Shown here: positions 1 to 10,556 of the stretch, piece after piece
Position numbering within the stretch: position 1 is the first letter of the stretch
Layout: each line of letters begins with the position of its first letter
Assembly (NCBI GenBank): GCA_035545895.1
Contig: DASZXJ010000195.1
Span: 1-18,749 of the forward strand
Length of the DNA stretch: 18,749 nt
Reading direction: 5' to 3'
Source: DASZXJ01 sp035545895
Lineage (GTDB): Bacteria; Planctomycetota; Phycisphaerae; Tepidisphaerales; Tepidisphaeraceae
Notes under the pieces: model-generated
What the model was told of the DNA's origin: nothing
The model's database searches: none
Seen by the model: only the letters and a program-made list of their open reading frames with translations
Position numbers and translations under genes: made by a program

Positions 1-89
1 ATTTAGCCCCGCCGCTTGCGGCGGGTTTGGCGCTTGAAAACCCGCCGCAAGCGGCGGGGCTAAATGAACCCATCTCAAACTGACCCATT
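1..89. repeat. Palindromic intergenic repeat, copy 1
   Basis: A perfect 28-bp inverted repeat (1-28 and 38-65) with a 9-nt loop, followed by a 24-bp unique tail. A second copy lies at 10326-10414 in the same orientation; by eye the two differ at 7 of 89 positions. Each arm is itself a GC-rich hairpin (CCCGCCGC-TT-GCGGCGGG followed by TTT), so the element could fold as one long cruciform or two small hairpins. It lies just downstream of the minus-strand gene ending at 112 and could terminate transcription. The left edge is cut by the window. Confidence 0.85.
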
Positions 90-111
90 ACCAAACAGAT
101 TGAAAGTTGAT

Positions 112-801
112 TTAGAACGGAATGTCGTCCTCAGTCAGCCCCGTTTCGCGTTCATCCCGGTTGGTCCAGTCCAGCTCGCGCGGGCGCTGGTCGGGTTCGT
201 TGTAGCGACGCTCTTCCTCTTCGCGTTGACGACGCGCCTGCTGGTGCCAATCCGGCTCGGGTAGCTGCTCGCCAGGCGTCAAACCATACTTCCATTCTTC
301 CCCTTCGATATCGTCATCGTCATTGCCGAAAGCCGCGTCAAGCTGCTTGTATTTGGATTCATCCGGGTCCCAATCAGCGGCCGTTTCTTCCAGATCGTTG
401 AATTCCTCGTAGTCTTCGTAATCGTCATCATCTTCATACCAGCCGGCGTTGGCGGGATGAGTGGGATCGGTCGGGAAGATGTCGAACGTGAAACCCGCGC
501 CGCTGCAGTTGGGGGTGGGACACATCCAAAAGCCGTCCAGCGTGCTGTCGCGCGCGCCGACAATCCGCTGCAACCACATCTGGTCGCTCATAAAGACGCG
601 CCCGCAATGCAGGCAATAGCATTCGCAGGGCTCGGTGGGCGGCGCCATCGGATCGTGACGGCGACGAGGGTCGGCGGCATCCCACGATTGAGGGTCCGAT
701 TCAGGCTCAGAATGGTCACGAGTATCGCCCACGGCAACATTATCACGATATCTGCGCCCGATAGACAAGTAAAATCCTGAATTGCCTCCAACGATTGCCA
801 A
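112..801 (-). CDS. Acidic protein with CxxC zinc-ribbon-like motif, unknown function
   Basis: I do not recognise this 229-residue protein. A cysteine cluster, C59, C61, C63-x2-C66 and C94-x4-C99, looks like a zinc ribbon. It is followed by a strongly acidic stretch (about 122-170, many Asp/Glu/Tyr) and a charged Arg/Glu-rich tail ending in DDIPF. There is no signal peptide or membrane segment, so it is probably cytoplasmic. The start is uncertain. The longest frame begins with TTG at 801, preceded by a GGGGAAA stretch, but this leaves only 27 bp to the divergent gene at 829. An ATG at 648 (residue 52), just before the cysteines, is an alternative without a clear ribosome binding site. The cysteine pattern and biased acidic composition suggest a real gene rather than a shadow frame. 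A nucleic-acid or protein-binding role would be a guess. Confidence 0.7.
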   Translation of the reverse strand: MAIVGGNSGFYLSIGRRYRDNVAVGDTRDHSEPESDPQSWDAADPRRRHDPMAPPTEPCECYCLHCGRVFMSDQMWLQRIVGARDSTLDGFWMCPTPNCSGAGFTFDIFPTDPTHPANAGWYEDDDDYEDYEEFNDLEETAADWDPDESKYKQLDAAFGNDDDDIEGEEWKYGLTPGEQLPEPDWHQQARRQREEEERRYNEPDQRPRELDWTNRDERETGLTEDDIPF

Positions 802-828
802 TTTCCCCGGCCTGTTGAAAATGGAGAC

Positions 829-1578
829 ATGATCTCCGTCGTCGCTTGCAGCTTATACGACGCCAAGTTAAAGGCGGTTCAGGAAATGTATCGCCGAGCG
901 ATTCCAGGGGAAATGGAATTTATTGGGGCCAGGAATCCACCTTCGATTGCCGAGGGTTACAACTGCGCAGCCCAGAACAGCAAGGGCGATATCCTGATCT
1001 TCTCCCACGATGATGTCGAAATCATTTCGCCCGACTTTGCCCGGATCGTAGAGGCAACCCTGAAAGAATATGATCTGCTGGGAGTGGCTGGTACGGATAA
1101 GCTTGTCGGGCCCAAATGGCTAAACGCCGGTCCGCCGCATTTGTTCGGGCAGATCATTCATGCATCCCAGGAACCTGGCATCTATTCGTTGAATATTTAT
1201 GGCGCACCTCGCCGATGCGTGGGCAATATTCAGGCGCTGGATGGGGTGTTCATGGCCATGCGACGCGAGGTTTGGGAGACCATCCGGTTCGACGAAATCA
1301 ATTTTGACGGCTTTCATATTTACGATGTCGATTTCTCGTTCAGCGCATTCCTTGCCGGCAGGAAGCTTTGCGTGAGAAACGATATCCATCTTTATCACTC
1401 CTCTCGCGGAGATTATGCCGACCCCAATTGGTCAAAGTATGCTGATCGATTGACCAAAAAGCATGGGTCCGGATTCGCTGCTCATCGGCAACGAAAACAT
1501 CAATGGGCGGGAACTTATGTTTGCAATTGGGATGAGGCGCGTGAAATCATGACGCCGACGTATTGGGACGCCCAATAG
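829..1578 (+). CDS. Glycosyltransferase family 2-like protein (StrF type)
   Basis: This 249-residue protein has the look of the StrF-type glycosyltransferase-2 domain. It begins with a short beta strand (ISVVACSLYD). A 'IAEGYNCAAQNSKGDILIFSHDD' region follows at about 40-62, in which H60-D61-D62 corresponds to the metal/nucleotide-sugar binding DxD area. A later segment at 137-170, containing LDGVFMAMRREVW and a YDVDFS motif, corresponds to the acceptor and catalytic-base region of GT-A enzymes. No membrane segment is visible, so the enzyme is probably cytosolic and transfers a sugar from a nucleotide donor to an unknown acceptor. GGAGA sits just before ATG 829. It is divergent from the zinc-ribbon gene and has no adjacent polysaccharide cluster, so the pathway cannot be inferred. 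Confidence 0.8.
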   Translation: MISVVACSLYDAKLKAVQEMYRRAIPGEMEFIGARNPPSIAEGYNCAAQNSKGDILIFSHDDVEIISPDFARIVEATLKEYDLLGVAGTDKLVGPKWLNAGPPHLFGQIIHASQEPGIYSLNIYGAPRRCVGNIQALDGVFMAMRREVWETIRFDEINFDGFHIYDVDFSFSAFLAGRKLCVRNDIHLYHSSRGDYADPNWSKYADRLTKKHGSGFAAHRQRKHQWAGTYVCNWDEAREIMTPTYWDAQ

Positions 1579-1626
1579 GCAAGCCGGATTGTCAAACGGG
1601 TTTCATGCCGCTAACGTGTAAGTGTC

Positions 1627-2016
1627 ATGGCAAAAGCAAAAAAGAGCGAAACGAAGTCCGAATCCGCCCCGAAAAAAGCTCCTGCGAAGAAGTCAGCCAA
1701 GCCCGCTGCTAAAGCGCCAGCCGGTATGCCGATGGTCGATACCGATCTGGCCGCTCAATCCGCCGCGCGCATGTTGATGGCGCGAAAGAACAGTTCGTCC
1801 GGCAACAGCGCTGCGCCCTCGCCTGAAAGCGCGATGTTCAAACAGCTCAAGGCCGGCTTGAACAAGCCGCATGCTGCCACCATGTCCAATGTTCTCGAAA
1901 AATCGCAGGGACCTGAGTCCTCCAAAGATCACTCCTTCTTCAAGCAGACTGGTCAAAACCAGACCTATAACGCAGATGTCACGCGCAGCGGCGTTCCAAG
2001 ACGCAACCCGGGATGA
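1627..2016 (+). CDS. Lys/Ala/Pro-rich histone H1-like small protein
   Basis: A 129-residue protein. The first 32 residues are almost entirely Lys, Ala, Pro and Ser, resembling the C-terminal tail of histone H1 and the AlgP/Hc1-type basic proteins found in many bacteria, including planctomycetes. The remainder (33-129) is hydrophilic, Ser/Asn/Gln-rich and probably disordered, ending in a basic RRNPG tail. There is no signal peptide. The basic tail suggests nucleic-acid binding, but this rests on composition only. It starts 48 nt after the glycosyltransferase, has no strong Shine-Dalgarno sequence, and ends 5 nt from the convergent gene at 2022 with no visible terminator between them. Confidence 0.65.
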   Translation: MAKAKKSETKSESAPKKAPAKKSAKPAAKAPAGMPMVDTDLAAQSAARMLMARKNSSSGNSAAPSPESAMFKQLKAGLNKPHAATMSNVLEKSQGPESSKDHSFFKQTGQNQTYNADVTRSGVPRRNPG

Positions 2017-2021
2017 TATCT

Positions 2022-2291
2022 CTACACCACCTGTACGATCTGAAATTCGACGATCTGCCTTGGGTCAAAGTCGATGCGCTGTTCAAATTCGCCGGCCAGG
2101 CCCTCCTTGTTCAGCGCGATGATCCAGCCTTGTTCGACGATCAGTTCATCAATCACTCGTCCGCCGACGAGTGAGACTTTGCACACAGCCGTGTATTTGC
2201 GCTTCGGCACGCCGTGCGTTAAAAGCACTTCGCGCCATTCCTTAGGCAGAGGTTTGGCAAGCCGGTTGCGCGGCGGATTCTTCGAGTGCAT
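2022..2291 (-). CDS. Small conserved-looking protein overlapping the dus 3' end
   Basis: An 89-residue protein that I do not recognise. I chose the ATG at 2291 because GAGG lies about six bases upstream. The open frame extends to 2339, but that extension lies deep inside the dihydrouridine synthase gene. Even from 2291 it overlaps the end of that gene by 50 nt in another frame, suggesting translational coupling. The N-terminus is basic (KNPPRNRLAKPLPKEWR). The rest, with alternating hydrophobic residues such as KYTAVCKVSLVGGRVIDELIVEQGWIIAL, looks like a small beta-rich fold. There is no signal peptide. It is the last gene of the minus-strand block and converges on the H1-like gene. Confidence 0.6.
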   Translation of the reverse strand: MHSKNPPRNRLAKPLPKEWREVLLTHGVPKRKYTAVCKVSLVGGRVIDELIVEQGWIIALNKEGLAGEFEQRIDFDPRQIVEFQIVQVV

Positions 2292-3318
2292 CATTGACCT
2301 CATCGGCAGCTCGCGGGTCAGGCCACAGTCCCCGGCCATCGCTGGCGTACCACTTATTTAACACATCATTCCAGTCGCGCAGGCTCCGAACGTTGATGAA
2401 TTCGGTTTTTACATCAACCGCGTTGGTGTGGAATCGCGCATATTTGATTCCCATCTTTCGCATGCGTCGGCCGGCCAGTTGCTCGCCATGGATTTGCATG
2501 GCAATGGCGAAATGCTCCTGCAATGCGTCGCGCTGTTCGTGAATCGACGGAGGGGCAAGAGGCAAGGGGCGAAGGGCAAGCAAAGAGGCGGCTTGATTAA
2601 AAATCCACGGGTTGCCGATTGCGCCTCGAGCGATCCAGACGATATCCACGCCGGTTTCTTTGAGCATTCGGACCGCATCTTCAGCAGTGAAGACATCGCC
2701 GCTGCCCAGGATCGTGCGGTTGGGATACATCGCTTTCAGCTTTCGCAGGAATTCCCAGCGACTGAGGCCCGCGTATTTCTGCTCGACCGTACGCGCGTGA
2801 ACCCGAATGGCTGAGTACCCATTGCTCCATGCGGATTCGATGATTTCATGGAACAGATCGACCGATTCCGGCGAATCGTCAAAACCGCGACGAATGCTGA
2901 TGGTCGTCGGAATATTTGGCGGCAACACATCGCGAACGGCTTTCAGAATTGAAATCCCTCGCTCCACGTCGCGAAGCATATGCCCGCCTCGCGATTTGTT
3001 TTTGATTTTCTTGACCGGGCAGGCGAAGTTCAGGTCGATGACATCGTAACCGCGTTCCGCCAGGATTATCGCGGCGCGAGACATCGTATCGGGCTCTGAA
3101 CCGATGATTTGCCCGGCCACTGGATGATCTTCATCATCGATATCGATCGATTTCTTCAGCCCCATGCCCCCGCTGAGCATGATGGTATCGAGCAAAGCTT
3201 CGGTGACCGCGTAAGGACAACCGCGCCGGCGCGCGACGACGCGCATGGCGCGGTCGGAATATCCAGCCAGACCGGCTTGGCAGAAGGGGATGGGGAGTTG
3301 GATCGGGCCGATGTTCAT
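2242..3318 (-). CDS. dus: tRNA-dihydrouridine synthase (Dus family)
   Basis: FMN-dependent enzyme that reduces uridines to dihydrouridine in tRNA; 358 residues from the ATG at 3318. It is a TIM barrel starting IGPIQLPIPFCQAGLAGYSDR, with the catalytic cysteine C100 in NFACPVKKI, the HARTVEQKYAG strand (174-184), the phosphate-binding GSGD (206-209) and the ARGAIGNPWIF motif (230-240) typical of DusB-like enzymes. The C-terminal helical tRNA-binding domain follows, with a GIKYARFHTN segment. At the position of the FMN-contacting Lys (V-K-x-R in most family members) this protein has Ser141 (TISIRRG). The frame is open up to 3399, but that part overlaps secA and lacks family features. No Shine-Dalgarno sequence is visible. 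It follows secA after 56 nt, with a GC hairpin between them. Confidence 0.92.
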   Translation of the reverse strand: MNIGPIQLPIPFCQAGLAGYSDRAMRVVARRRGCPYAVTEALLDTIMLSGGMGLKKSIDIDDEDHPVAGQIIGSEPDTMSRAAIILAERGYDVIDLNFACPVKKIKNKSRGGHMLRDVERGISILKAVRDVLPPNIPTTISIRRGFDDSPESVDLFHEIIESAWSNGYSAIRVHARTVEQKYAGLSRWEFLRKLKAMYPNRTILGSGDVFTAEDAVRMLKETGVDIVWIARGAIGNPWIFNQAASLLALRPLPLAPPSIHEQRDALQEHFAIAMQIHGEQLAGRRMRKMGIKYARFHTNAVDVKTEFINVRSLRDWNDVLNKWYASDGRGLWPDPRAADEVNDALEESAAQPACQTSA

Positions 3319-3319
3319 G

Positions 3320-3348
3320 GAAAAACGCAACGCGGCCCTGCGGGCCGC
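3320..3348 (-). terminator. GC hairpin plus T-run between secA and dus, possible terminator or attenuator
   Basis: Stem 3332-3338 pairs with 3342-3348 (GCGGCCC with GGGCCGC, loop of three). On the minus strand it is followed, after six bases, by five T residues just before the dus start codon. The gap between stem and T-run makes it a weak intrinsic terminator. It may act as a partial attenuator lowering dus expression relative to secA. Confidence 0.4.
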
Positions 3349-3374
3349 CGCTAAACAGAAGAAGGAATGTCGAA

Positions 3375-7322
<3,948 letters not shown>

Positions 7323-7395
7323 GGGGAAACCTCAATATGTCAAACGCAGAACTCTGAACGCAGGATCAGTAAAAGTGGACAGCAAATGGTTGCGA

Positions 7396-7692
7396 TCAGA
7401 GAGCAGGCGGGGGCAATGGAAACTGGGAAGCGAGCAAAATCGATCGGACGCAGGGGCTGGTCCGATAATCAACCTGGGAGGGAACGATCGATTCGACCTG
7501 ATCAAGCCGGCGGGTTTCGACGACCCGAACAGCCGGCACGGTGCGTCGCAGGCTGACGCTTAATCGCGTGACCAGACCGCCGGTGGAGGCGCTGGATTGC
7601 TGGCGAACCATCGGCGCAGCGACAGCTTGATCGGCACAGAGCGCCGACGCCACCAGCGCGATCACCAGAAATTTCCGTGCGGGTTTGTTCAC
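7396..7692 (-). CDS. Small secreted protein with polyproline C-terminus upstream of secA
   Basis: A 98-residue protein with no recognised family. From the GTG at 7692 it begins with a clear Sec signal peptide: positive K3, R6 and K7, a hydrophobic core FLVIALVASALCA (8-20), and an AVA-A cleavage site near residue 25. AGG lies four to five bases upstream of this GTG. An in-frame TTG at 7716 would place an awkward extension before the signal peptide. The mature part of about 72 residues is basic and Val/Arg-rich. It ends with QFPLPPPAL immediately before the stop. The gene sits 73 nt upstream of secA in the same orientation. A secretory leader with a stall-prone proline tail upstream of secA resembles the layout of secM, but there is no sequence match to the E. 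coli SecM arrest motif. The alternatives are an ordinary small periplasmic protein or a spurious frame. Confidence 0.55.
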   Translation of the reverse strand: MNKPARKFLVIALVASALCADQAVAAPMVRQQSSASTGGLVTRLSVSLRRTVPAVRVVETRRLDQVESIVPSQVDYRTSPCVRSILLASQFPLPPPAL

Positions 7693-7703
7693 GGGACCTG
7701 ATA

Positions 7704-7732
7704 AGTATTCGTCCAATACGCCTGCTAGTCAA
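7704..7732 (-). promoter_or_regulatory. Candidate sigma70-type promoter for the small secreted protein-secA operon
   Basis: On the minus strand TTGACT (7732-7727) and AATACT (7709-7704) are separated by exactly 17 bases, matching five and four of six consensus bases. The -35 lies in an imperfect palindrome CTAGTC-AA-GACTAG (7725-7738) that could bind a regulator. The predicted start of transcription would leave only a few bases before the GTG at 7692, so either the leader is very short or this is a chance match. Confidence 0.35.
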
Positions 7733-7845
7733 GACTAGAGACCATTCACCGCGGCAATGGGCGATCCATTGGACAAATATCGGTCTTTCACGTGTCCGGG
7801 CACCATTCGAGGCCGCGCATTTCATTGGTCCTGGGCCGGTGAAGG

Positions 7846-10296
7846 TCATTTCATATTGGCCTTCATCCAATCGATGATCCGATCCTGTGTGGCTTGGGGC
7901 AGGCGGTTGTAATCCCAGGGTTCATCCAGAACGAGCTTGTTGGTGGCGTTGTAAAAGCCGAACACTTTCTTGGCGCGATCGACGGCTGCATGAACGTCGG
8001 CCGGCGTGGCGTCGCGGTCCAGCATCGGCTGGAGTACATAAACCGGCCGCGGCGCGATGGTCGCCATCAGCTCATCATAGTCGTACGGCAGCTTCGATTC
8101 ATTGCCGACATATGCGCCCAATTGCGGGAGCAGAGGCAGGTCGATGCTGTACCGCGTCAATCCGCCGGTGCCTTTGTCCGTCGTGTCGGTCCGCATCGGC
8201 GTGAAGCCGCAGATGGAGACGACGCCTTTCACGCGATTGTCGAGCGCGGCCGTATGCAGCGCGACGATTCCGCCCATCGAATAGCCGTAAAGGTAAATTT
8301 TGTTTGGATCGACCATGCCGTCCCTGGAGACGGCGTCGATGACCGCCTGTGTGTCGGCAACCATCCGGCCCAGCCGCGACCAATGCGGGAAGCGATCATA
8401 GAACGTCGCGAATTCATCGGTGCGGCTGCCGTGGCCGGTCTGATCGAAGCCGACGACCGCATAGCCGGCGCGAACCAGCGCCAGGATCGGATGCAGGTCC
8501 GGCTTCTGGCGATAGACCCACATGTAACCCATCGGGTAGCTGAACCCATGCAGCCAGACCACCGTCGGCAGGTGGGCGTTTTCCTCCGTGCCCTTGGGAT
8601 AATAAAGCTCGGCGCGCGTGCCTTGGCCGAAGGTGAAACTGCGATACTCGGTGTTGCTCTTTTCCGGCTCAAGCCAGCCGAACGATCCGCCGCGCTCGAT
8701 CGCCCAATCGACGATGGTGGAGGTGTCACTCGCCGGCCCGCGAGGTCTTTGCGCTGGATCGGGTCCACCCTTGCCGCCCTCTTTCGTGCCGAGCATTCGT
8801 TGTACGGCCTTGCGAACGTCGGGGGTTTTCTTCTCCCATTCGCCGGCCGAGGTCACGCCGGCCAGCGCATCTGCATCGCCCGCCGAGGACTTGCCGACGT
8901 CAGCAGCCTTCCTGTTCTGGGCCTGCCATTTCCTGTAATCCCAGGGGTAGAGGTAGTCGTTGGTCCACTTGTCGTTGGATTTGCCGAACTGAATGTCCAG
9001 CCAGTGCAGCGTGGCTTGCGGATCATTCGAGCCATGATGTCCCTGCAGGTGGAAGATGGCGTTGTGATCGGGCACGCCGAGGAGATCGAACGCTTTCTGA
9101 GCGGAGTAATACGCCGCTTCGTTGCCATAGGTGTTGCCGACTTCGTCCTCCTCGCCGTAAAGACTGATGATTGACCGCGGCGCGATGGCGGCCTGGATGA
9201 GATTGCCATCGACCGGCAGCCGATCATCGCGGCCGCTGAAGAAGCGAAGCTGAGGGGCAAACCAGATAGGGAAGCTGCGGGTGGTTGATTCGATTCCCTC
9301 GGCCGCCCCGCGCTCACTGCCGGAGCGCCACGGCAGAATGCCGCCCACGCCGGTGCTGCCCGCAATGCAGGCGGTGATCCGTTTGTCAAACATCGCCGTG
9401 ATCGCCGCCATCTTGCCGATGCGCGAATAACCGGTGATGGCGATGTACCGCTTGTCCACTTCGGGCAATGTGTAGAGATAATCAATGACCATCTGATAGG
9501 TGAAGGCCATTTTTCCCATCGAGCCGAAGTCGTAATCGGGATAGTATTTGCCGATATCGGGCGGACGATCGACGCTCAACCCTCCTTCAATGTCGCACGC
9601 AATGTAGCCTCGGCTGGTGATGCCCGGGCTGCCGTTATTCATGAAAACAGGAAAGGGACCGGGTCCGGGCGGAATGCTGAGCATCACGCGCGTGGTGATT
9701 TGGTTGTCGGGTCCGTATTTCAGATCGACATAGCGTGTGATGGTTCCCGGTGCGGGCTGCGAGGCGGCACCACGACCACGGCCACGACCGCCGCGGCGCC
9801 CGAGTCCGGTCGTCGGTCCCGTCGCCGGCCCGCGGCCACGTCCAAAGCCGCCGGCGCCGGCTCGCGCCGCCTCAGCCTGCGCAACGGCAGGATCGACGAC
9901 AATCACCTGGCCTAGCCTGGGCTTGGGCGGAATGCGACCGATGTCATACTTCTCAAACAGCATCAGGATTTCCGCCCGGCGTTCTTCCCAGTCGGCGGGA
10001 GTCTTCACGACTCGCTTGCCGTCCAGGAACACCAGTGGATCGGGAAGGGTGTTGATCCTGGGCAATGAGTTGAAATCCGGCGGCAACGTGCCGGTCTGCT
10101 CCTGCCACTGCGTCCAGGAAGGAACGTTGGGCAGGATCGTCTTCATCTTTTCGAGATATTCCTTGCGCTGCTCGACGGTCATTGGCGGCTGCTGCACCGG
10201 CGCGGAGGCGCTTGGCTCCTGCCCGCGGAAAGACTCGCAGCCGGGATTGAGAATTGCCACGCACAGCCATGCCGCCAGTAAGATTCCTCGTTTCAT
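7846..10296 (-). CDS. Two-domain esterase: CE15-like glucuronoyl esterase fused to alpha/beta hydrolase
   Basis: An 816-residue exported protein. Residues 1-20 form a signal peptide ending in NPGC; the lipobox is imperfect (Asn at -3), so lipidation of C20 is likely but not certain. A Gly/Arg-rich low-complexity insert lies at about 146-184. The first catalytic domain (about 185-440) matches CE15 enzymes: GYSRIGK with nucleophile S291, a FPIWF...LPVDGNLIQAAIAPR block (342-373), GEED (381-384) and GHH with H420/H421 as the likely catalytic His. CE15 enzymes cleave ester bonds between lignin and glucuronoxylan. A linker leads to a second alpha/beta hydrolase (about 530-816), with the oxyanion WLHG (581-584), nucleophile S673 in GYSMGG and acid D760 or D762. 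No His is evident near its expected C-terminal position (sequence DEPWDYN). GGAAGGAA precedes ATG 10296. It lies 153 nt upstream of the small secreted-protein gene. Confidence 0.85.
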   Translation of the reverse strand: MKRGILLAAWLCVAILNPGCESFRGQEPSASAPVQQPPMTVEQRKEYLEKMKTILPNVPSWTQWQEQTGTLPPDFNSLPRINTLPDPLVFLDGKRVVKTPADWEERRAEILMLFEKYDIGRIPPKPRLGQVIVVDPAVAQAEAARAGAGGFGRGRGPATGPTTGLGRRGGRGRGRGAASQPAPGTITRYVDLKYGPDNQITTRVMLSIPPGPGPFPVFMNNGSPGITSRGYIACDIEGGLSVDRPPDIGKYYPDYDFGSMGKMAFTYQMVIDYLYTLPEVDKRYIAITGYSRIGKMAAITAMFDKRITACIAGSTGVGGILPWRSGSERGAAEGIESTTRSFPIWFAPQLRFFSGRDDRLPVDGNLIQAAIAPRSIISLYGEEDEVGNTYGNEAAYYSAQKAFDLLGVPDHNAIFHLQGHHGSNDPQATLHWLDIQFGKSNDKWTNDYLYPWDYRKWQAQNRKAADVGKSSAGDADALAGVTSAGEWEKKTPDVRKAVQRMLGTKEGGKGGPDPAQRPRGPASDTSTIVDWAIERGGSFGWLEPEKSNTEYRSFTFGQGTRAELYYPKGTEENAHLPTVVWLHGFSYPMGYMWVYRQKPDLHPILALVRAGYAVVGFDQTGHGSRTDEFATFYDRFPHWSRLGRMVADTQAVIDAVSRDGMVDPNKIYLYGYSMGGIVALHTAALDNRVKGVVSICGFTPMRTDTTDKGTGGLTRYSIDLPLLPQLGAYVGNESKLPYDYDELMATIAPRPVYVLQPMLDRDATPADVHAAVDRAKKVFGFYNATNKLVLDEPWDYNRLPQATQDRIIDWMKANMK

Positions 10297-10325
10297 CCTT
10301 CCGTTCCTTCCACAATTTCAACGCC

Positions 10326-10414
10326 ATTTAGCCCCGCCGCCTGCAGCGGGTTTGACGCTCGAAAACCCGCCGCAAGCGACGGGGCTAAATGAACCAATCT
10401 CAAACCGACCCATT
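10326..10414. repeat. Palindromic intergenic repeat, copy 2
   Basis: Second copy of the element at 1-89, same orientation, with 7 mismatches by eye. The two arms (10326-10353 and 10363-10390) pair with three mismatches here, against none in copy 1. It lies between two divergent genes, the esterase and the P-type ATPase. The conserved tail after the palindrome shows the mobile unit is longer than the hairpin. Confidence 0.85.
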
Positions 10415-10439
10415 GCTCTGTTTCAGGTTCAATTGAGGT

Positions 10440-10504
10440 ACTCAAAAGCACGGCCAATGTTGAATTCGGTGCGAGTCAATCTCATCTGCTCTCCGTGCTT
10501 GAGT
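10440..10504 (+). promoter_or_regulatory. Potential structured leader upstream of the metal ATPase
   Basis: ACTCAA(AA)GCACGG at 10440-10453 can pair with CCGTGCTTGAGT at 10493-10504, giving a 12-bp helix with a 2-nt bulge that encloses a 39-nt loop. It lies 52 nt before the ATPase start, so a regulatory RNA or operator is possible. I could not match it with confidence to a known riboswitch class. Confidence 0.25.
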
Positions 10505-10556
10505 GATGGGTTTTTACGTATAGCATTGAGCGACCTGGAGGTTTCTTAACCTTATT

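Noticed and set aside
64..117. Both palindromic repeats contain an ATG followed by a similar short peptide (MNxSQTDPL)
   Set aside because: The similarity comes from the repeated DNA; the copy at 10388 stops after 15 codons and there is no ribosome binding site, so coding is unlikely.
7894..9174. A 426-codon plus-strand frame opposite the esterase
   Set aside because: It is antisense to the conserved hydrolase motifs, with no domain or ribosome binding site of its own.
10466..10545. GGTGCGAGTC and GACCTGGAGG words reminiscent of a cobalamin riboswitch
   Set aside because: The expected pairing around GGTG and a proper B12 box are missing and the region is short; the likeness is superficial without an Infernal hit.
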